Translations under genes and position numbers: made by a program | Shown: positions 1-5,738 of the stretch, piece by piece | How the letters are laid out: every line of letters begins with the position of its first letter | Numbering within the stretch: the stretch's first letter is position 1 | Origin: a virus | Reading direction: 5' to 3' (one strand) | DNA length: 35,910 nt | Virus record (IMG/VR): IMGVR_UViG_3300035670_000713 | Coordinates: 1 to 35,910 of that record | The notes under the pieces: model-generated | What the model was told of the DNA's origin: nothing | What the model saw: the letters and a program-made list of their open reading frames with translations, nothing else | The model's database searches: none

Positions 1-154
1 GTAGGGAGTATGCGCGCCAAGATCAGACCCCCCTACCGGTGTGGCTGGTAGAGGGGCCTGTGGCGGCGTTTCAGGGGGTGGGTGGTGTGATTGCCTTATG
101 TGGTGGGGTTGTGGCCTGTGTCGGCCTGTGTGGGGCGTGTGGGGGGGTGGGGGG
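1..154. other. Left genome end, noncoding, C-rich on the transcribed strand
   Basis: No convincing gene lies here. Bases 1-6 (GTAGGG) and 31-36 (CCCTAC) are perfectly complementary and could form a hairpin with a long loop. From about 40 to 154 the minus strand, which is the strand carried by the early transcript, is very rich in C and poor in G, with runs of six to seven C. Such a C-over-G bias is what Rho loading sites look like, so this may be the end of the early transcript. The segment also adjoins the presumed packaging end, so packaging signals are possible. Both readings are inference. Confidence 0.45.
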
Positions 155-874
155 TTACTTGATGCGGCGGGGGTCGTCGATCTCCGCGGTGTCTACGCCT
201 CGCGTCTGGGGGCGGGTGCCTTGCCAGGTGTGGCCCTCGAGGTTGAGGTTGACCCAGGGGTTGAGGGAGTGGATGGCGACGCCGTAGTGGTGGCGGAGTT
301 TGGCTGCTACTGCGCGGAGGTGTTCGTCCCAGCGGGCGAGCCACGGTCCGGGGTTGGGTGTGTTGAGGTTGCCTGAGGTGTAGCCGGGTTCGTTGGTGTG
401 GCCGTCGATGGTCCCGCAGTCCGCGCCGATGAGGATGACGGTGCGGGCCCCGAGGTGACAGGCGAGGTGCATGGCTCCGTGGGTGCTGGTGGAGCCGACG
501 AGGAGTCCGCCGGGTGGTGGCCACGCTGCGTAGACGTTGAAGTCGTAGCTCGTGGGCCGGTGGGGGTAGTGGATGACGTTCGGCAGGTCGTGGCGTTCGG
601 GTGTCCCTGCGTGTCCCTGTTCGCCTTCGGGGGTGATGAACAGGTGGTCAGGGTGTTCTTCGGCTAGGGGGTAGGCGTCTTCCTCGTGGTAGTGGGTGTG
701 CGTGTACACAATCGCGTCAGTTCTGTACAGATCGTTTCGTTCTGCTGCGCGGTTGACGGCGACGACGATCTTGCCCCTGTAGAAGTCCCGATCGATGTGG
801 CCGGATGTCGGGCCTGAGGCGAGGACGTAGATGTCCGCGTCGCGGTGTCGGTCGTGTAGCTCGTCGAGGTTCAT
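155..874 (-). CDS. DUF115/MptE-like Rossmann-fold protein, possibly a sugar-nucleotide enzyme
   Basis: This 239-residue protein has a glycine-containing N-terminal loop (VLASGPTSGHI, about residues 13-23), then VVAVNRA and a segment rich in His and Tyr. In the second half come a hydrophobic strand ending in VILIGADCG and the motifs DGHTN and SLNPWVN. This layout resembles DUF115/MptE-like and related glycosyltransferase-type domains; I recognise the fold type, not a function. The ATG start at 872-874 overlaps the stop of the upstream transglycosylase gene (ATGA), so the two are likely translationally coupled. It is the last gene of the early operon. A role in modifying host surface glycans or virion proteins is possible but not shown. 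Confidence 0.6.
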   Translation of the reverse strand: MNLDELHDRHRDADIYVLASGPTSGHIDRDFYRGKIVVAVNRAAERNDLYRTDAIVYTHTHYHEEDAYPLAEEHPDHLFITPEGEQGHAGTPERHDLPNVIHYPHRPTSYDFNVYAAWPPPGGLLVGSTSTHGAMHLACHLGARTVILIGADCGTIDGHTNEPGYTSGNLNTPNPGPWLARWDEHLRAVAAKLRHHYGVAIHSLNPWVNLNLEGHTWQGTRPQTRGVDTAEIDDPRRIK

Positions 875-1326
875 GACTGTCCTGGGGGGCACGGCTTGGG
901 TGGGTAGTGCCAATGGTGCGCGCCTTGTCCGTGCCGGTACGCGGTCCAGAAGGCGCGGTCTTGGTAGTAGCGGTTCCACTTGTGGATCGGCTCGGCGCGT
1001 AGCTGCTTGATCTCGTCGCGCAGCGGTGAGCCTTTGGGTTCTTCGTCGAGCATCATCCACACGAGGCTGTCGCGCCATTGGGAGTCGAGGAACTGGTATG
1101 CGCCTCGGGCTGTGCTGGTCTTGTTGGCGGCTCGGTAGTTGCCGTGGGATTCGCGTTTGACGATGCAGCGGCGGGTGCCTTCGTGCTTCTGGTTGTACCA
1201 CTTGCCTCGGTACAGGCTGGCCTCGATGCCGTGCATGTCGGTGGCGAGGCGTTCGAGTCGGGTCATGCCGTCGGTGGGGACGGCGGTCAGTGTCAGGGTC
1301 AGGGCGAGGATGGTGCTCACGATCAT
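871..1326 (-). CDS. Secreted transglycosylase-like protein (Rpf/lysozyme-like fold)
   Basis: The 151-residue protein begins with a hydrophobic stretch (residues 2-16) that looks like a signal peptide or membrane anchor. It continues with a peptidoglycan-cleaving core: KRESHGNY, where E59 is the expected catalytic acid, followed by ARGAYQFLDSQW (about 73-84), the GxYQF element of SLT/Rpf transglycosylases. The C-terminal AFWTAYRHGQGAHHW block also fits this family in actinobacteria. It should cut glycan strands outside the membrane. The ATG at 1324-1326 has a GGAG Shine-Dalgarno motif. It lies at the end of the early operon, far from the holin/endolysin cluster at 10.8-12.1 kb, so it may act in entry, late lysis or lysogen cell-wall remodelling. 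Confidence 0.75.
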   Translation of the reverse strand: MIVSTILALTLTLTAVPTDGMTRLERLATDMHGIEASLYRGKWYNQKHEGTRRCIVKRESHGNYRAANKTSTARGAYQFLDSQWRDSLVWMMLDEEPKGSPLRDEIKQLRAEPIHKWNRYYQDRAFWTAYRHGQGAHHWHYPPKPCPPGQS

Positions 1327-1351
1327 GGGTCTCCAATGCCAGAGGGTCAGG

Positions 1352-1561
1352 TCAGGCGTTGGTCATAGGCGGCTCCGGTAGGCGTGTGAACTCGTGCGCG
1401 TTCTCGTTGTCGATAGGACAGGCGACGTCGCCGTTGGACCAATCGAGGGGCGACCAGACTGCAAAGTTGTGGTAGACCTGCGTGATCGTTCCGACAACGC
1501 CATTCCTTGTGACTCGATTCTCATAGACCAGATCACGGACGAGGTCGTCGTAGTGAGTCAT
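1352..1561 (-). CDS. Hypothetical small protein
   Basis: A 69-residue protein starting MTHYDDLVRD, with a beta-rich middle (NGVVGTITQVYHNFAVW) and an acidic tail. It has no recognisable catalytic motif. The pattern around GVVGTITQVYHN could be a small SH3- or Tudor-like barrel, but that is a guess. The ATG at 1559-1561 overlaps the stop of the upstream gene in the ATGA arrangement, which supports both the gene and its start. Confidence 0.6.
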   Translation of the reverse strand: MTHYDDLVRDLVYENRVTRNGVVGTITQVYHNFAVWSPLDWSNGDVACPIDNENAHEFTRLPEPPMTNA

Positions 1562-1809
1562 GGCTTGTCCTTCTTTGTGGTCTCGGCTTGGACGCGGGCG
1601 CGTTCGTCTTTGCGGACGAGGCGGATGATCGAGCACCAGTTGCAGCCGGTGGAGTCCTCGTGCTTGAGGCCCGGCATGCACAGGGGATCGTGTGGTTTAG
1701 GTGGGTCTGTGTCGGGGATGGTGAGGTCGCTCATGCCGCCCGGTATGCCGTGGGTGACTTCGAGGTACGCCTTCACGTACTCGTGCGGGAATGTGCCGTC
1801 GCTGGTCAT
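1558..1809 (-). CDS. Hypothetical small protein with a Cys/His cluster
   Basis: An 83-residue protein. Residues about 40-60 carry HDPLCMPGLKHEDSTGCNWC, a set of Cys and His residues that could bind a metal ion. The C-terminus is strongly charged (RKDERARVQAETTKKDKP). I do not recognise the family. It starts with ATG directly after the upstream HNH gene stop and overlaps the next gene by 4 bases. Small possible metal-binding proteins recur throughout this early operon. Confidence 0.6.
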   Translation of the reverse strand: MTSDGTFPHEYVKAYLEVTHGIPGGMSDLTIPDTDPPKPHDPLCMPGLKHEDSTGCNWCSIIRLVRKDERARVQAETTKKDKP

Positions 1810-2094
1810 CTAGTCCTCCCAGGAGTTCTTGACCCAGCCGTCCTCGCGGGCCTGCGCTGGATGCTCCGTAACCCAGGTGTGGCAGGGGCGGCACAGCACG
1901 GCGAGGTTGTCCCTGTCATGGATGGAGCCTCCTCGAGCTCGGGTCTTGATCTCGTGCACGTCGGAAGCTGCGCGTTGACCGCAGCGTTGGCACGGCGGGT
2001 TACCGGCCAGGAGCTCGGCGACGAGGGGCCGACGCGAGGTGCGGTATTCGCGTTCGCGGCGTTTGCTTCGTGGCCGTAGTGGGCTGCGCTTCAT
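1810..2094 (-). CDS. HNH endonuclease
   Basis: A 94-residue HNH nuclease. The N-terminal 20 residues are basic. Zinc-binding pairs are C35/C38 (CQRCG) and C68/C71 (CRPCH). The HNH core is DVHEI (H47), the DRDNL asparagine (N63) and H72. The family makes nicks or double-strand cuts in DNA; phage copies act in packaging, recombination or homing. I chose the ATG at 2092-2094 because small phage HNH proteins usually begin with a basic MKRxPL-like tail. A longer frame running upstream would overlap the possible zinc-finger gene at 2000-2185. No strong Shine-Dalgarno motif precedes it, so coupling to upstream translation is likely. Confidence 0.82.
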   Translation of the reverse strand: MKRSPLRPRSKRREREYRTSRRPLVAELLAGNPPCQRCGQRAASDVHEIKTRARGGSIHDRDNLAVLCRPCHTWVTEHPAQAREDGWVKNSWED

Positions 2095-2185
2095 AGTGCG
2101 CCAGCCGGTAGTGCATGTCCCAGTCTGCGGCGGGGCTGTCGGATTCGGCAGCCGCGCCACAGATTAGGCAGCGGTATGAGCCCAC
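2000..2185 (-). CDS. Possible small C2H2-type zinc-finger protein
   Basis: A 61-codon frame starts with GTG overlapping the SSB stop codon. Its first 30 residues contain a C-x2-C...H-x4-H pattern (YRCLICG followed by MHYRLAH), a good zinc-finger spacing. This part lies entirely upstream of the HNH start, in what would otherwise be a roughly 90-base gap. The second half overlaps the HNH gene and is low in complexity, rich in Pro, Thr and Arg. The finger pattern and stop-start overlap favour a real gene; the 95-base overlap with the HNH gene argues against. Confidence 0.4.
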   Translation of the reverse strand: MGSYRCLICGAAAESDSPAADWDMHYRLAHYEAQPTTATKQTPRTRIPHLASAPRRRAPGR

Positions 2186-2622
2186 TAGAACGGGGCCTCG
2201 TCGAGTCCGTCGTGTGCGCCTGCAGTCGACCAGGGGTCGTCGTTGCTGGCATACGTGGCCTCCTGTCGGTCGACGCGCCGCGAGGTGGCGGCGTGCCGCT
2301 TCAGGTCTAGGGCGATCGAGTCCGCGTCGACTTCGGTGATCGACTTCGTCTCGCCGTCCTTCTCGTACTTTCTGGTCCTCAAGCGTCCGGTGACGGTCAC
2401 GGTGTCGCCTTTGCGCAGCGACTCGGTGACGTTCTCGGCGACTTGCCGCCAGGCGGTGATGTTGAGGAACGTGGGTTCGCCTTCTTCCCATTGGCCGGCG
2501 TCGTTCTTGCGGGCGTCGTTGCAGGCGATGGACAGGTTCGCTCGGGCTACGCCTGACTGGGTGAAGCTGAGGTCGGGGTCGCGGGTGAGGTTGCCGGTTG
2601 CGGTGATGCGGGGGAGTGCCAT
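2185..2622 (-). CDS. ssb: Single-stranded DNA-binding protein
   Basis: A 145-residue protein with the OB-fold signature of bacterial and phage SSB: MALPRITATGNLTRDPDL at the start, then ANLSIACNDARKN, FLNITAWRQVAENV and GDTVTVTGRLRTRKYE. The C-terminal tail is acidic and ends DEAPF, close to the DDxPF tip that binds partner proteins. It coats single-stranded DNA during replication and recombination. The ATG at 2620-2622 has a clear AGGAAA Shine-Dalgarno motif. The neighbouring ERF-like annealing protein, PD-(D/E)XK-like nuclease and HNH protein form a recombination/replication group. Confidence 0.93.
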   Translation of the reverse strand: MALPRITATGNLTRDPDLSFTQSGVARANLSIACNDARKNDAGQWEEGEPTFLNITAWRQVAENVTESLRKGDTVTVTGRLRTRKYEKDGETKSITEVDADSIALDLKRHAATSRRVDRQEATYASNDDPWSTAGAHDGLDEAPF

Positions 2623-2702
2623 GTGTGTTTCCTTTCGTGTGGGGTGTTGCAGTTGTCGATCATCCATGCCCCGCATGTGGGGCAGCGGGTCGGGGTGGTC
2701 AT
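2547..2702 (-). CDS. Possible small zinc-ribbon protein
   Basis: A 51-codon frame starts MTTPTRCPTCGAW, with further Cys and His in DNCNTPHERKHTWH, giving a CxxC...C...H...H set that could form a zinc ribbon. Its ATG at 2700-2702 overlaps the whiB stop as ATGA, the coupling used throughout this operon. The recognisable part covers the gap between whiB and ssb. The remainder overlaps the ssb start by about 75 bases and is low complexity. The gene is plausible but not certain. Confidence 0.4.
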   Translation of the reverse strand: MTTPTRCPTCGAWMIDNCNTPHERKHTWHSPASPQPATSPATPTSASPSQA

Positions 2703-3055
2703 TCGGTCCTCGTCGTGATCGACAAGGCGCGAATGTCTGTGCGGGTGGCGTTGCGGTAGCGGCGTCGTCCGACGCGGCGTGCTTCGGTGGTCCAGCCTCC
2801 CCAGATGCCGTAGTGCTGGTCCCAGCCTTCTTCGAGGCAGTAGGGCCTGACGGGGCAGGTAGCGCACGCGGCGAGGGCGATCTGTGTGTTGCGCTGCGGG
2901 TCGTGTGGCTTTGGGAAGAACGCCTCGGGGTCGATCTCGCGGCACACTGCGTGCTCGCGCCAGTCCTCGGGTGGTTCGCAGGTGGGACAGGCGATCGTGC
3001 CGGGGATAGCTGGGTGGCCGCAGACGGGGGCGGGTAATGGTGCGAGTCGCATCAT
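2699..3055 (-). CDS. whiB: WhiB-family transcriptional regulator
   Basis: A 118-residue Wbl protein. The four cluster-binding cysteines are C38, C64, C67 and C73 (VCRE, then CATCPVRPYC), followed by the diagnostic GIWGG turn (residues 83-87) and a basic C-terminal tail (ARRVGRRRYRN) for DNA binding. It should hold a 4Fe-4S cluster and work with the host primary sigma factor. An extra N-terminal CxxC-type set (C12, C23, C26) is unusual and may bind zinc. Wbl proteins are confined to actinobacteria and their phages, which makes this the best host marker in the window. The ATG at 3053-3055 overlaps the upstream stop. Confidence 0.92.
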   Translation of the reverse strand: MMRLAPLPAPVCGHPAIPGTIACPTCEPPEDWREHAVCREIDPEAFFPKPHDPQRNTQIALAACATCPVRPYCLEEGWDQHYGIWGGWTTEARRVGRRRYRNATRTDIRALSITTRTE

Positions 3056-3387
3056 GCGTACCCCGCGTCTCGGAGTAGCTGCGCCGCTACCGCGAGCGGC
3101 ATCACGACGGGCCACTCGGCGACCCTAGCGGGCCCGTAACCGTCGGGGCGTATGACTGCGATCGGGACGATGCCGTCTGCGCAGCGCGTGGCCTGCTGCC
3201 GGATCGTGCCGGTGAGGTCGAGGTCGCGTCGGGCTTTCACTTCGACGTCGACCCCGATCAGTCCGGTGATGTCGGTGCCTTGCCTGCCGGCCCCGGTGGG
3301 TTCGGCGTAGGGCCAGCCGTTCGCGCGCAGGTACTCGGCGACGATGCGTTGCGACGCGTAGCCGCGGTGCTTCCTGTGTTGGCTCAC
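3052..3387 (-). CDS. PD-(D/E)XK-like nuclease (Holliday-junction resolvase type)
   Basis: A 111-residue protein. After a basic start and YASQRIVAEYLRANGWPYAE, it carries GTDITGL (the metal-binding Asp) and DVEVKAR (the ExK element), the core of small PD-(D/E)XK nucleases such as Hjc-type resolvases and RecB-like phage nucleases. It probably cuts branched or single-stranded DNA during recombination or before packaging. The GTG start at 3385-3387 overlaps the upstream stop (GTGA), and a downstream ATGA couples it to whiB. The exact substrate cannot be read from sequence. Confidence 0.7.
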   Translation of the reverse strand: MSQHRKHRGYASQRIVAEYLRANGWPYAEPTGAGRQGTDITGLIGVDVEVKARRDLDLTGTIRQQATRCADGIVPIAVIRPDGYGPARVAEWPVVMPLAVAAQLLRDAGYA

Positions 3388-3575
3388 GACGCCTCCGGGA
3401 AGTCCCAGGACGTTTCGGCGTCGAGTCGTTCGAGGATTTCGTCGTGGCGTTCGGCTTCCCACTTGTCCTTGGCAGCGGTGCGGTAGCCGGTCCAGAAGCC
3501 GAGCATCATGCCGAGCAGGAGCGCGTTCACTCCGCCGATGAGTAGCCCGAGGCCGAGGCCGATCCAGAAGGTCAT
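3384..3575 (-). CDS. Small membrane protein
   Basis: A 63-residue protein with one long hydrophobic segment (about residues 2-30, FWIGLGLGLLIGG to LLLGMMLGFW). It may be one long helix or a tight hairpin of two. A charged C-terminal region follows (KDKWEAERHDEILERLD), likely helical in the cytoplasm. The ATG at 3573-3575 overlaps the stop of the even smaller membrane gene upstream. The pair could form a membrane complex; no function is recognised. Confidence 0.6.
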   Translation of the reverse strand: MTFWIGLGLGLLIGGVNALLLGMMLGFWTGYRTAAKDKWEAERHDEILERLDAETSWDFPEAS

Positions 3576-3682
3576 GACAGGCCCTCGATCCATCCGGCGA
3601 TGCCGAGGACGATTAGGAAGGCGAGCAGGCTGCCCCAGCTGATGACGCGCCAGCCGCGTTCGGTGAGTCGCAGGGTGTTCAT
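3572..3682 (-). CDS. Very small membrane protein (36 residues)
   Basis: A 36-codon frame: a basic, polar N-terminus (MNTLRLTERGWRV), one hydrophobic helix (about residues 14-30, WGSLLAFLIVLGIAG) and a short tail. It exactly fills the gap between the ERF-like gene and the next membrane gene. Both boundaries are ATGA overlaps: its ATG at 3680-3682 sits on the upstream stop, and its stop sits on the next start. Positive charges before the helix predict an N-in orientation. This arrangement is strong evidence for a real gene despite the size. Confidence 0.65.
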   Translation of the reverse strand: MNTLRLTERGWRVISWGSLLAFLIVLGIAGWIEGLS

Positions 3683-4197
3683 GAGTTCACCGCCTCGAGC
3701 TCGTTCTTGCGTTGCAGGTAGACGGTGCGCAAGTGGTCACGCTGCGCTGCGCTCATGTCCTGCTTGCCGGCTCGTTCACCGACGGTCGTCAGGACCTGCA
3801 CGGTGGGGGCGGCGAGCATGGCCTGCTCGATCGCCTGCAGGGTCTCGGCAGGTAGGTCGCCGGCGGTGCGGTCGGCCTTGCCCATCTCCTCACGGCTCGG
3901 GCGTGCGCCCTTCGGCGACAGGCCCAGGTTCGCGAGTGCGCGTCCTACTGCTGACGTCTCCGCGTTCTCGAGTGCGCTGGTCTTGTTGACCGGGCTCGAG
4001 CCGACGCGTTCCTCGGCGTAGCCCGTCGCGGACGGTGCCTCGTTGTCGTAGTGGACGTACGCGTAGGCCTTGACGATGAACCGCGTCTCGTCGTGGAACA
4101 CGAGCTCGGTGTGGATGCGGCCTTCGGGATACTCGGTCCAGTAACGGTGCAGCCGGTCGTCGACGGTCTCGTAGTCGTTGGGGTTCCATGCGGGCAT
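3679..4197 (-). CDS. ERF-like single-strand annealing protein (putative)
   Basis: A 172-residue protein. Its centre, SPVNKTSALENAETSAVGRALANLG (residues about 68-92), matches the conserved segment of phage ERF/Sak-type proteins, where an ETxAvGRAL helix follows a beta-rich region (RIHTELVFHDETRFIVKAYAYV). These proteins anneal complementary single strands in phage recombination. The C-terminal part (residues 118-172) is helical and charged. Its neighbours SSB and a PD-(D/E)XK-like nuclease support a recombination role. The family call is by pattern only; another small-phage protein sharing this motif is possible. Confidence 0.65.
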   Translation of the reverse strand: MPAWNPNDYETVDDRLHRYWTEYPEGRIHTELVFHDETRFIVKAYAYVHYDNEAPSATGYAEERVGSSPVNKTSALENAETSAVGRALANLGLSPKGARPSREEMGKADRTAGDLPAETLQAIEQAMLAAPTVQVLTTVGERAGKQDMSAAQRDHLRTVYLQRKNELEAVNS

Positions 4198-4206
4198 GTG
4201 GTGCTC

Positions 4207-4563
4207 CTAGAAGGTTGGGTCGGGTGTGTACGGGTACTTGCCTGGATGCTTGCGCCGGTAGAACTCACCGATCCAGGCCTTCATGTGCTTCTCGCGGCGT
4301 TCCTCGATGGCGCGCATCGCTTCGTCGGTGGCGCGGGCGTCCCTGCGCGACTCCAAGACGGTGATGCCCCAGTGCGCAGCCCACTTCGACAGCTGCGTCT
4401 CGTCGACGTATCCGTCGCCGTACAACCCGGCTAGGTCTACGCCTTCGAAGGTGGCGAGCTCCTGCAGGGCGTGCATCTGGCGCATGGTCGCCTTGTCGCG
4501 GCGGGCGATCTCCCACTGCACGGTCGTCGGTTCCGGGACGTTGCCCGGTTCCATCGGCGTCAT
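4207..4563 (-). CDS. Hypothetical protein, possibly recombination-associated
   Basis: A 118-residue, mostly helical, charged protein. It contains KATMRQMHALQELATFEGVDLAGLYGDGYVDE and a basic C-terminus ending RRKHPGKYPYTPDPTF. The TxRQMxALQxLA pattern resembles short helical modules found next to phage annealing proteins, but I do not recognise a named family. The ATG at 4561-4563 overlaps the upstream stop (ATGA), and the ERF-like gene starts 9 bases downstream, so it belongs to the same translation unit. Confidence 0.6.
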   Translation of the reverse strand: MTPMEPGNVPEPTTVQWEIARRDKATMRQMHALQELATFEGVDLAGLYGDGYVDETQLSKWAAHWGITVLESRRDARATDEAMRAIEERREKHMKAWIGEFYRRKHPGKYPYTPDPTF

Positions 4564-4841
4564 GTCGTCACCACGCACTCGGCGGGCTTCGCGTGGAGCT
4601 TGTGGCACTTGGCGCACAGTCGGTACACGAGCGCGTCTTCCTCGTCGTCGTCGGGTCGTGGCGTGTCGATCGCGAGGAGGGCTCGCAGGTCGCGTAGTGC
4701 TCGCTGGACGGCGTACTCGTTGCCGTGCTCGTATGCCGTGGCAAGGGCCAGCAGTGCGACGGGCAGGGTGTCGGAGTCGACGTAGTCCTTGGCGATTCGG
4801 ATCAGCAGGCGGTCTACGTCTGCGTTGGGCATCAGTGTCAT
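4560..4841 (-). CDS. Hypothetical protein with a C-terminal Cys/His knuckle
   Basis: A 93-residue protein. Residues 1-60 are helical (DRLLIRIAKDYVDS, LPVALLALATAYEHG, ALRDLRALLAI), a linker PRPDDDEED follows, and the tail holds CAKCHKLHAKPAEC, a CxxC-H...C cluster that could bind zinc. Start: ATG at 4839-4841 with a GGAAA motif upstream; a second ATG lies a few codons inside. The family is not recognised. A strong hairpin at 4975-5017 separates it from the gene upstream. Confidence 0.6.
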   Translation of the reverse strand: MTLMPNADVDRLLIRIAKDYVDSDTLPVALLALATAYEHGNEYAVQRALRDLRALLAIDTPRPDDDEEDALVYRLCAKCHKLHAKPAECVVTT

Positions 4842-4974
4842 TGGGGGTTTCCTATCGGGTGAGTGTGACGTTGTGGGTGGGAGCGGGGCGCAGGTCTGCC
4901 TCGCCCGGAAGGGAGGGGGTCATGGGTCAGCCTTCGCTGGTTGGGGGTTGCGTTGACGCCCCGCTCCGCTTGGA

Positions 4975-5017
4975 CCGGCCCGGCGCGAGGATGGGGGTGT
5001 CACTCGCGCCGGCCCGG
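4975..5017 (-). terminator. Strong hairpin after the 5022-5321 gene
   Basis: A 10-bp perfect stem (CCGGCGCGAG at 4980-4989 with CTCGCGCCGG at 5003-5012) continues past one mismatch with four more pairs, around a 13-base loop. It starts five bases beyond the stop of the minus-strand gene at 5022. No T-run follows, as is common for actinobacterial terminators. It may terminate, attenuate, or stabilise the end of the upstream mRNA. The surrounding 4842-5021 gap holds no convincing gene. Confidence 0.55.
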
Positions 5018-5021
5018 AGTC

Positions 5022-5321
5022 TCAGTTGGGGACGCAGTGGGCAGTCAGGGCGTCGGCGTAGACCTGCGTCATGCTGCGCGGGTCTTCGTCGTTGTTGAGC
5101 CAGGCCTCGAGGACCGCGTCGAGCGACGGGTAGCGGTCGTCGAGCACCTGGTAGAGGCCTGCGCGCACGATCTTGTTCGCCTCGGCGGTGCCGCCACGGG
5201 TGGCGAGCTCCTGGTAGCTCAGGCCCGCAAGGACCTCGTCGATGCGGACAATCGCCTCCATGATCTCGCTGTCCGACAGTGGTGCAGCTGCTTGCGCGAT
5301 GCTGTTGACGGTGGTGTTCAT
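5022..5321 (-). CDS. Hypothetical acidic helical protein
   Basis: A 99-residue protein with strongly negative charge: an N-terminal ALSDSEIMEAIVRIDEVLAG-like helix, an EANKIVRAGLYQVLDD helix, and a tail with AWLNNDEDPRSMTQVYADAL. There are no metal-binding or catalytic motifs. It starts with ATG at 5319-5321, preceded by GGAAGGAACAAGC, a usable Shine-Dalgarno site. It sits 15 bases after the next upstream gene and is followed by a strong hairpin. Small acidic early phage proteins often bind host factors, but nothing specific can be said here. Confidence 0.62.
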   Translation of the reverse strand: MNTTVNSIAQAAAPLSDSEIMEAIVRIDEVLAGLSYQELATRGGTAEANKIVRAGLYQVLDDRYPSLDAVLEAWLNNDEDPRSMTQVYADALTAHCVPN

Positions 5322-5336
5322 TGCTTGTTCCTTCCG

Positions 5337-5642
5337 TTAGCGGGTGACTCGGACTTTGGATACGGGGATGCCGTGTTCGGCGGCGTAGGCGCGCTTGGCT
5401 TCGGTGAGGGCCTTGCGGCGGTCGTACTCGTCGGCCTTGCGAACGAGGTGGGCGATCACGTTGCCCATCGCTCGGGCGATCGGCTCGTCGGGGCTGTCCG
5501 CCTGGAAGGTCGAGAGCCATTCGATGGCCGTGTAGTAGTCGGCGGAGTCGGGTGCGGTGGGGGTTATCGCGCCGGCGTGCAGGTAGGCGTCGATGCTGTC
5601 CTCCATCGAGGTGGTGCGGGTGTGCCATTCGAAGCTGCTCAT
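5337..5642 (-). CDS. Hypothetical protein, first gene after an internal promoter/operator
   Basis: A 101-residue protein with a Trp/Asp-rich first half (EWHTRTTSMEDSIDAYL, SADYYTAIEWLSTFQ) and a basic helical second half (LVRKADEYDRRKALTEAKRAYAAEHG). The family is not recognised. The ATG at 5640-5642 follows GGGAAGGGACCACG. Its interest comes from position: the 96-base region upstream holds a promoter-like pair of hexamers and a perfect inverted repeat, so it is probably the first gene of a separately controlled transcript. Confidence 0.62.
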   Translation of the reverse strand: MSSFEWHTRTTSMEDSIDAYLHAGAITPTAPDSADYYTAIEWLSTFQADSPDEPIARAMGNVIAHLVRKADEYDRRKALTEAKRAYAAEHGIPVSKVRVTR

Positions 5643-5661
5643 CGTGGTCCCTTCCCGGTCG

Positions 5662-5707
5662 GTGTTGCTTACATGGGCAACACTAGCGGCTTCGGGGTGC
5701 GTGTCTA
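5662..5707 (-). promoter_or_regulatory. Candidate promoter with overlapping palindromic operator
   Basis: On the minus strand TAGACA (5702-5707) and TAGTGT (5680-5685) are spaced by 16 bases and fit actinobacterial -35 and -10 elements. A perfect 7-bp inverted repeat, GTGTTGC at 5662-5668 and GCAACAC at 5677-5683 with an 8-base spacer, overlaps the -10 element. A dimeric repressor bound there would block the promoter. It drives the gene at 5337-5642 and possibly the whole downstream early operon. The regulator is not identified. Confidence 0.5.
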
Positions 5708-5738
5708 GGTATTTCCATGCGCTGTTACCAAATCGTTA

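Noticed and set aside
155-1336. One 393-residue protein spanning both left-end genes
   Set aside because: Its first part is an Arg/Pro-rich shadow of the transglycosylase gene; the real start is the ATG at 872-874 with an ATGA overlap.
4852-4923. 23-codon minus-strand frame in the 4842-5021 gap
   Set aside because: No conserved-looking residues and no strong ribosome-binding site; it could equally be a chance frame next to the hairpin.
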